Positions 40,490 through 41,339 of a DNA stretch of 41,339 nt are shown one piece after another (position 1 is the stretch's first letter; every line of letters starts with the position of its first letter). Under the pieces are notes generated by a model, which was not told the DNA's origin, did not search any database, and was given only the letters and a program-made list of their open reading frames with translations. Position numbers and translations under genes: made by a program. Source of the DNA: Pseudonocardia kujensis (GTDB lineage: Bacteria; Actinomycetota; Actinomycetes; Mycobacteriales; Pseudonocardiaceae); the NCBI RefSeq assembly GCF_021283305.1, contig NZ_JAJSOK010000068.1, positions 1-41,339 of the forward strand, written 5' to 3'.

Positions 40490-40700
40490 GGTTCAGCACC
40501 TGCGGGAAGTCGCGGTCGCCTCGGTGCGCGCCTCTCCCCACACGCCGTCTACGCCCGCATCGCGATTGACCGGGTTGAGGGCCCGAGCGCGGTGCTGCGG
40601 CCGAGAACCCTCGTGTCGCCTTGCTGGCAAGGTGACAACACAACAAGACAGCGTGCGCGCACGTGCTCTTGTCGCGATGACGTCTTCACAGGTCCCGTCG
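40490..40700. other. stretch without a supportable gene
   Basis: No frame gives a convincing protein. The minus strand has a short run VVLSPCQQGDTRVLG that looks like linker sequence of element-derived proteins and continues from the primase-like relic next to it. Confidence 0.3.
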
Positions 40701-40902
40701 GTGTCGGGGGGCCGCCTTGCCGCCTTGGTGCGGTATCGAGCGTCCAGGTCCAGCCGGTCGCGGTCCGGTGGGTGGAGACCTGGGCGCGTTGGCGGGCGCG
40801 CTGTAGCAGCCGCTCGTTGAACCCGTCTGCTTTCGCCGCCCGGAAGAACTCCCCTGCGCCGGGAGCCTGCTCGCTTCTCGTCGGCGAGAGCCGAGTAGCC
40901 AT
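40700..40902 (-). pseudogene. primase/helicase-type protein, C-terminal HTH remnant
   Basis: The minus strand reads GEFFRAAKADGFNERLLQRA, then RQRAQVSTHRTATGWTWTLD. This resembles the C-terminal helix-turn-helix of phage or integrative-element AAA ATPase/primase proteins (usual form: aaaeaGiserTLrRArrrlgv..r..g..W.L). The ATPase part is missing. If correct, it is debris of an integrated element. It rests on about 40 residues. Confidence 0.4.
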
Positions 40903-41016
40903 GTCACGCCCAGCGATCGGAGGGCGGTCCTCCCCGCGGGCCGGCCGCGAGAAGCTCCTCCGCCGTTGCGTCGTCTCGCCGTGTCACCCCCGACGCGCGC
41001 CACCTGCGTGATGCCG

Positions 41017-41259
41017 TCAGGTCTCTCCACCGCTGCGGGGACGAGGCCGGCCGCGAGTGATGGTGCGTTCCCTGGAGCGAGGTTCGCCTTCGTGGAGGAG
41101 ATGACGAGCTGACGGGCCTCGTCCCGGGCCACCGCCAGCACGGAGCGCAACCTGGGACCAGGCGACCGTGCGGAACGGGTTTCCGGAGGCCAGGATCGCG
41201 CGCAGCGCCGCGGACTCGGCGGCGAGGTCGTCGGCCAGCGCGGCCATCGAGACGGGCAT
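41017..41259 (-). pseudogene. maleylpyruvate-isomerase/TIGR03084-like protein, truncated N-terminal remnant
   Basis: The first 24 residues, MPVSMAALADDLAAESAALR and AILA, look like the opening helix of TIGR03084-type metal-binding (DinB/maleylpyruvate isomerase-like) proteins that often follow enoyl-CoA hydratase genes. After that the frame (SGNPFRTVAWSQVALRAGG...) is arginine- and glycine-rich and loses similarity, so the gene is probably truncated or frameshifted. Its ATG is only 2 bp after the enoyl-CoA hydratase stop, so the two were an operon. Confidence 0.4.
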
Positions 41260-41261
41260 CG

Positions 41262-41339
41262 CTATCTCCCCTTCCACACCGGGGTCCGCTTGTCGCGGAA
41301 CGCGGCAGGTCCCTCCTGGGCGTCCGCCGACCGGTAGAC
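41262..41339 (-). CDS. enoyl-CoA hydratase/isomerase family protein, C-terminal end (cut by window edge)
   Basis: Only the last 25 residues are in the window: VYRSADAQEGPAAFRDKRTP then VWKGR-stop. The pattern s.DaqEGp.AF.eKR.PvW.G is the classic end of crotonases (enoyl-CoA hydratase/isomerase). The active-site region lies to the right of the window. The stop TAG at 41262-41264 is followed at once by the start of the truncated isomerase-like gene. Confidence 0.7.
   Translation of the reverse strand, partial: VYRSADAQEGPAAFRDKRTPVWKGR

Noticed and set aside
1..41339. tRNA, rRNA, CRISPR array, riboswitch or replication origin
   Set aside because: No cloverleaf-like sequence, regular spaced repeat or conserved riboswitch core was seen on reading the window; a covariance-model search was not possible here.

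Overview
The window is high-GC DNA with GTG/TTG starts, tight ATGA-type gene overlaps and strong GGAGG-like ribosome binding sites. Several families point to a mycolic-acid or Pseudonocardia/Amycolatopsis-type actinobacterium (inference): a mycofactocin-type SDR, an F420/FMN-split-barrel protein, a luciferase-like monooxygenase and a relic of a mycothiol-dependent maleylpyruvate isomerase. No rRNA, tRNA or CRISPR array was seen. It reads as an accessory catabolic region: about 33 intact or edge-cut genes, eight complete regulators from seven families, and decayed gene and IS remnants that mark the borders between modules.

Layout. (1) 1-4946: a hydroquinone-type ring-cleavage operon on the minus strand (cytochrome P450, phthalate-dioxygenase-type reductase, PcpA-like extradiol dioxygenase, maleylacetate reductase) divergent from an AraC regulator. 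(2) 5258-7423: an aldo/keto reductase divergent from a second AraC regulator. (3) 7.6-10.7 kb: a type-B carboxylesterase between relics of a maleylpyruvate isomerase, a YafY-type regulator, a dienelactone hydrolase and an IS256 transposase. (4) 11018-15393: an amidohydrolase divergent from a LysR gene followed by a FAH-family hydrolase and an MBL-fold hydrolase, then an IS110 relic. (5) 15923-22816: fused indolepyruvate-type ferredoxin oxidoreductase divergent from a PucR regulator, an SDR lacking the catalytic Tyr/Lys, and a Val/Leu/Phe-type dehydrogenase; together these suggest amino acid to 2-oxoacid to acyl-CoA oxidation.

(6) 23204-34476: the most unusual part, a 13-gene co-directional run. 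It has a CUT2 (ribose-type) ABC ATPase and permease, PPOX-type protein, SDR, cupin, VOC protein, acetoacetate-decarboxylase-like protein without the Schiff-base lysine, mycofactocin-type SDR, Tat/lipoprotein binding protein, AsnC and LysR regulators, and three different RraA-type aldolase-like genes joined by 4-bp overlaps. I read it as an uptake-plus-catabolism unit for an unidentified small polyoxygenated or cyclic compound, ending in retro-aldol cleavage to pyruvate or a related oxoacid (inference). (7) 34.6-35.3 kb: a strong hairpin and a frame-broken unknown gene. (8) 35452-37198: TetR divergent from a quinone-oxidoreductase-like gene, with two perfect palindromes around a recognisable promoter; then an IS3 relic. 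(9) 37605-40408: a luciferase-like monooxygenase and a GAF-Fis regulator that share TGT-N11-ACA palindromes, flanking a broken mycofactocin-type SDR. (10) 40.5-41.3 kb: element-derived debris and the C-terminal end of an enoyl-CoA hydratase.
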